In this document: positions 27,438-27,974 of the stretch, one piece after another | Layout of the letters: each line of letters opens with the position of its first letter | Numbering within the stretch: the stretch's first letter is position 1 | Assembly (NCBI GenBank): GCA_015680685.1 | Contig: MNCI01034302.1 | Location: forward strand, 1 to 27,974 | Reading direction: 5' to 3' | Length of the DNA: 27,974 bases | From: Gnetum montanum | Taxonomy: Eukaryota > Streptophyta > Gnetopsida > Gnetales > Gnetaceae | Position numbers and translations under genes: made by a program | The notes under the pieces: model-generated | Databases searched by the model: none | Seen by the model: only the letters and a program-made list of their open reading frames with translations | What the model was told of the DNA's origin: nothing

Positions 27438-27974
27438 GTGCTAAACTCGATTGGGACCCATCCGAGGCCACTGTTATTGACAGTCTACCGGCACTACCAT
27501 CAGAGATTGAGCAAGTGCCAAGACAGATCTATGATGAGGTGGCAGAATGTGTTGTGCAGAATGCCAAGTCTCTTTGGACCTGTCGACGTTCCATCAAGAA
27601 ACTATGGTTGCAAATTCAGGCAGGGGAAAAAGACATTGCTAGGCTAACAACAGAACGAGATGACTTGAAGTCACGCTATGAGTTTGCCTCGGCAAGGTTG
27701 ACGGGTGATCGTTCTTGGTGAACCTCTAAGATTACTTATACTAGATATTGGAATTTATTGAATTGCCAAGTAACTATGACTCAGGAGCTAGCAGAGCGTA
27801 AGGCACAAATAGACTTGCTGAATCTCAAGTGTTAGGATTGGAAAGCTTTTGCTTCTAGGGTGCGGAAATGGGGTCAACATGAAAAGATGCATAAGTATCA
27901 TTATAAAAAATCATTAAAGGAGCAATCCATAGAGAAGCGTCAGCTGGAGATGTTTGTAGAGGGTTTAGGCTTAC
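27438..27974 (+). pseudogene. Exon 7 of antisense gene B, cut by the window edge
   Basis: The acceptor is TATTGCTAG. It starts GAKLDWDPSEA and continues through IEQVPRQIYDEV. A Lys/Glu/Arg-rich segment from about 27570 to 27700 has heptad-like hydrophobic spacing (SIKKLWLQIQAGEKDIARL). TGA at 27719 and TAG near 27834 break it, yet similarity to A continues (TRYW, then DWKAFASRV against DWKDYNARV). The gene continues beyond 27974. Confidence 0.75.

Larger units (their letters stand above)
16765..27974 (-). mobile_element. Element B: degenerate Tat/Ogre-like Ty3/gypsy element, 5' part outside the window
   Basis: Read on the minus strand: antisense gene, hairpin repeats, RT, RNase H, integrase with GPY/F tail, 3' UTR repeats, putative LTR. 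It is homologous to element A throughout pol and the antisense gene, but clearly diverged in protein sequence and in LTR motif type, so it is a sister family and not a recent copy. Gag and protease are expected beyond 27974. The coding core (19806-23297) is firm and the 3' LTR limits are provisional. Confidence 0.82.
24722..27974 (+). pseudogene. Antisense multi-exon passenger gene of element B, 3' end outside the window
   Basis: It is the homologue of the gene at 12354-7733, again antisense to pol and upstream of RT. Exons are 24722-25170, 25246-25517, 25608-26664, 26786-27049, 27144-27347 and 27438 to the edge. Introns are 75, 90, 121, 94 and 90 bases, all GT-AG and all with donors starting GTA. 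Every junction keeps the protein phase (2, 1, 1, 1, 1). Stops occur inside exons (TGA about 25391 and TAG about 25430, TGA 25862, TGA 26085, TGA 26454, TGA 27028, TGA 27719 and TAG about 27834), and exon 4 has a frame change between 26090 and 26244. It encodes an unknown, probably nuclear protein. No family recognised. Confidence 0.8.

Noticed and set aside
24722-27974. Plant mobile domain (aminotransferase-like) or other known captured gene
   Set aside because: I could not find the usual hallmark motifs of that family in any exon, so I left the function unnamed.

Overview
This is plant nuclear DNA from a large, repeat-rich genome. There are no host genes that I can recognise, and no rRNA, tRNA or bacterial features. 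Nearly all of it is two decayed giant Ty3/gypsy LTR retrotransposons. They resemble the Tat/Ogre lineage: a His-variant gag knuckle (CX2HX4HX4C), an aspartic protease, RT with YVDD, RNase H, and an HHCC-DDE integrase with a GPY/F tail and no chromodomain. The species cannot be fixed from sequence. The size and age of the elements suit a gymnosperm or another giant plant genome, but that is only an impression.

Element A is on the + strand, from about 1088 into the 16.4-16.8 kb region. In order it holds a putative 5' LTR (about 1088-2938) with a palindrome-rich U3 and a TATA box, a primer-binding-like site, a duplicated leader, one gag-protease frame (3346-7152), a hairpin-repeat cluster (7284-7559), an antisense multi-exon gene (12354 down to 7733), a second hairpin-repeat cluster (12674-13075), then RT, RNase H and integrase (13269-16437). 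Its integrase tail and 3' LTR are not visible here.

Element B is on the - strand, from the right edge down to about 16.8 kb. Read in its own direction it holds an antisense gene (on the + strand, 24.2 kb to beyond the window), a hairpin-repeat cluster (23515-23411), RT, RNase H and integrase (23297-19806), another hairpin-repeat cluster in the 3' UTR (19790-19516), and a putative 3' LTR (about 19289-16765). Its gag and protease should lie beyond 27974. The 3' ends of A and B face each other.

The main discovery is the antisense gene. The same unrecognised gene sits between protease and RT in both elements, in opposite orientation to gag-pol. At least six exons can be matched between the copies, with similar lengths and mostly matching intron phases. 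In A it has its own TATA box, a basic NLS-like stretch, acidic exons and a coiled-coil-like region. Because it is antisense, its introns are not removable from the element's genomic RNA, so an intron-containing gene could survive retrotransposition. A good 3' splice site lies just before the RT frame in both elements, suggesting an Ogre-like sense intron that hosts the antisense gene.

A second discovery is that four tandem-repeat clusters share one design: a short stem, a loop of about 6 nt and a TAAACTRG tail. The stem sequence changes from cluster to cluster with compensatory substitutions. Both elements are dead: A gag-protease has 14 in-frame stops and no frameshift, all explicable by C-to-T change, and catalytic residues are lost in both integrases.
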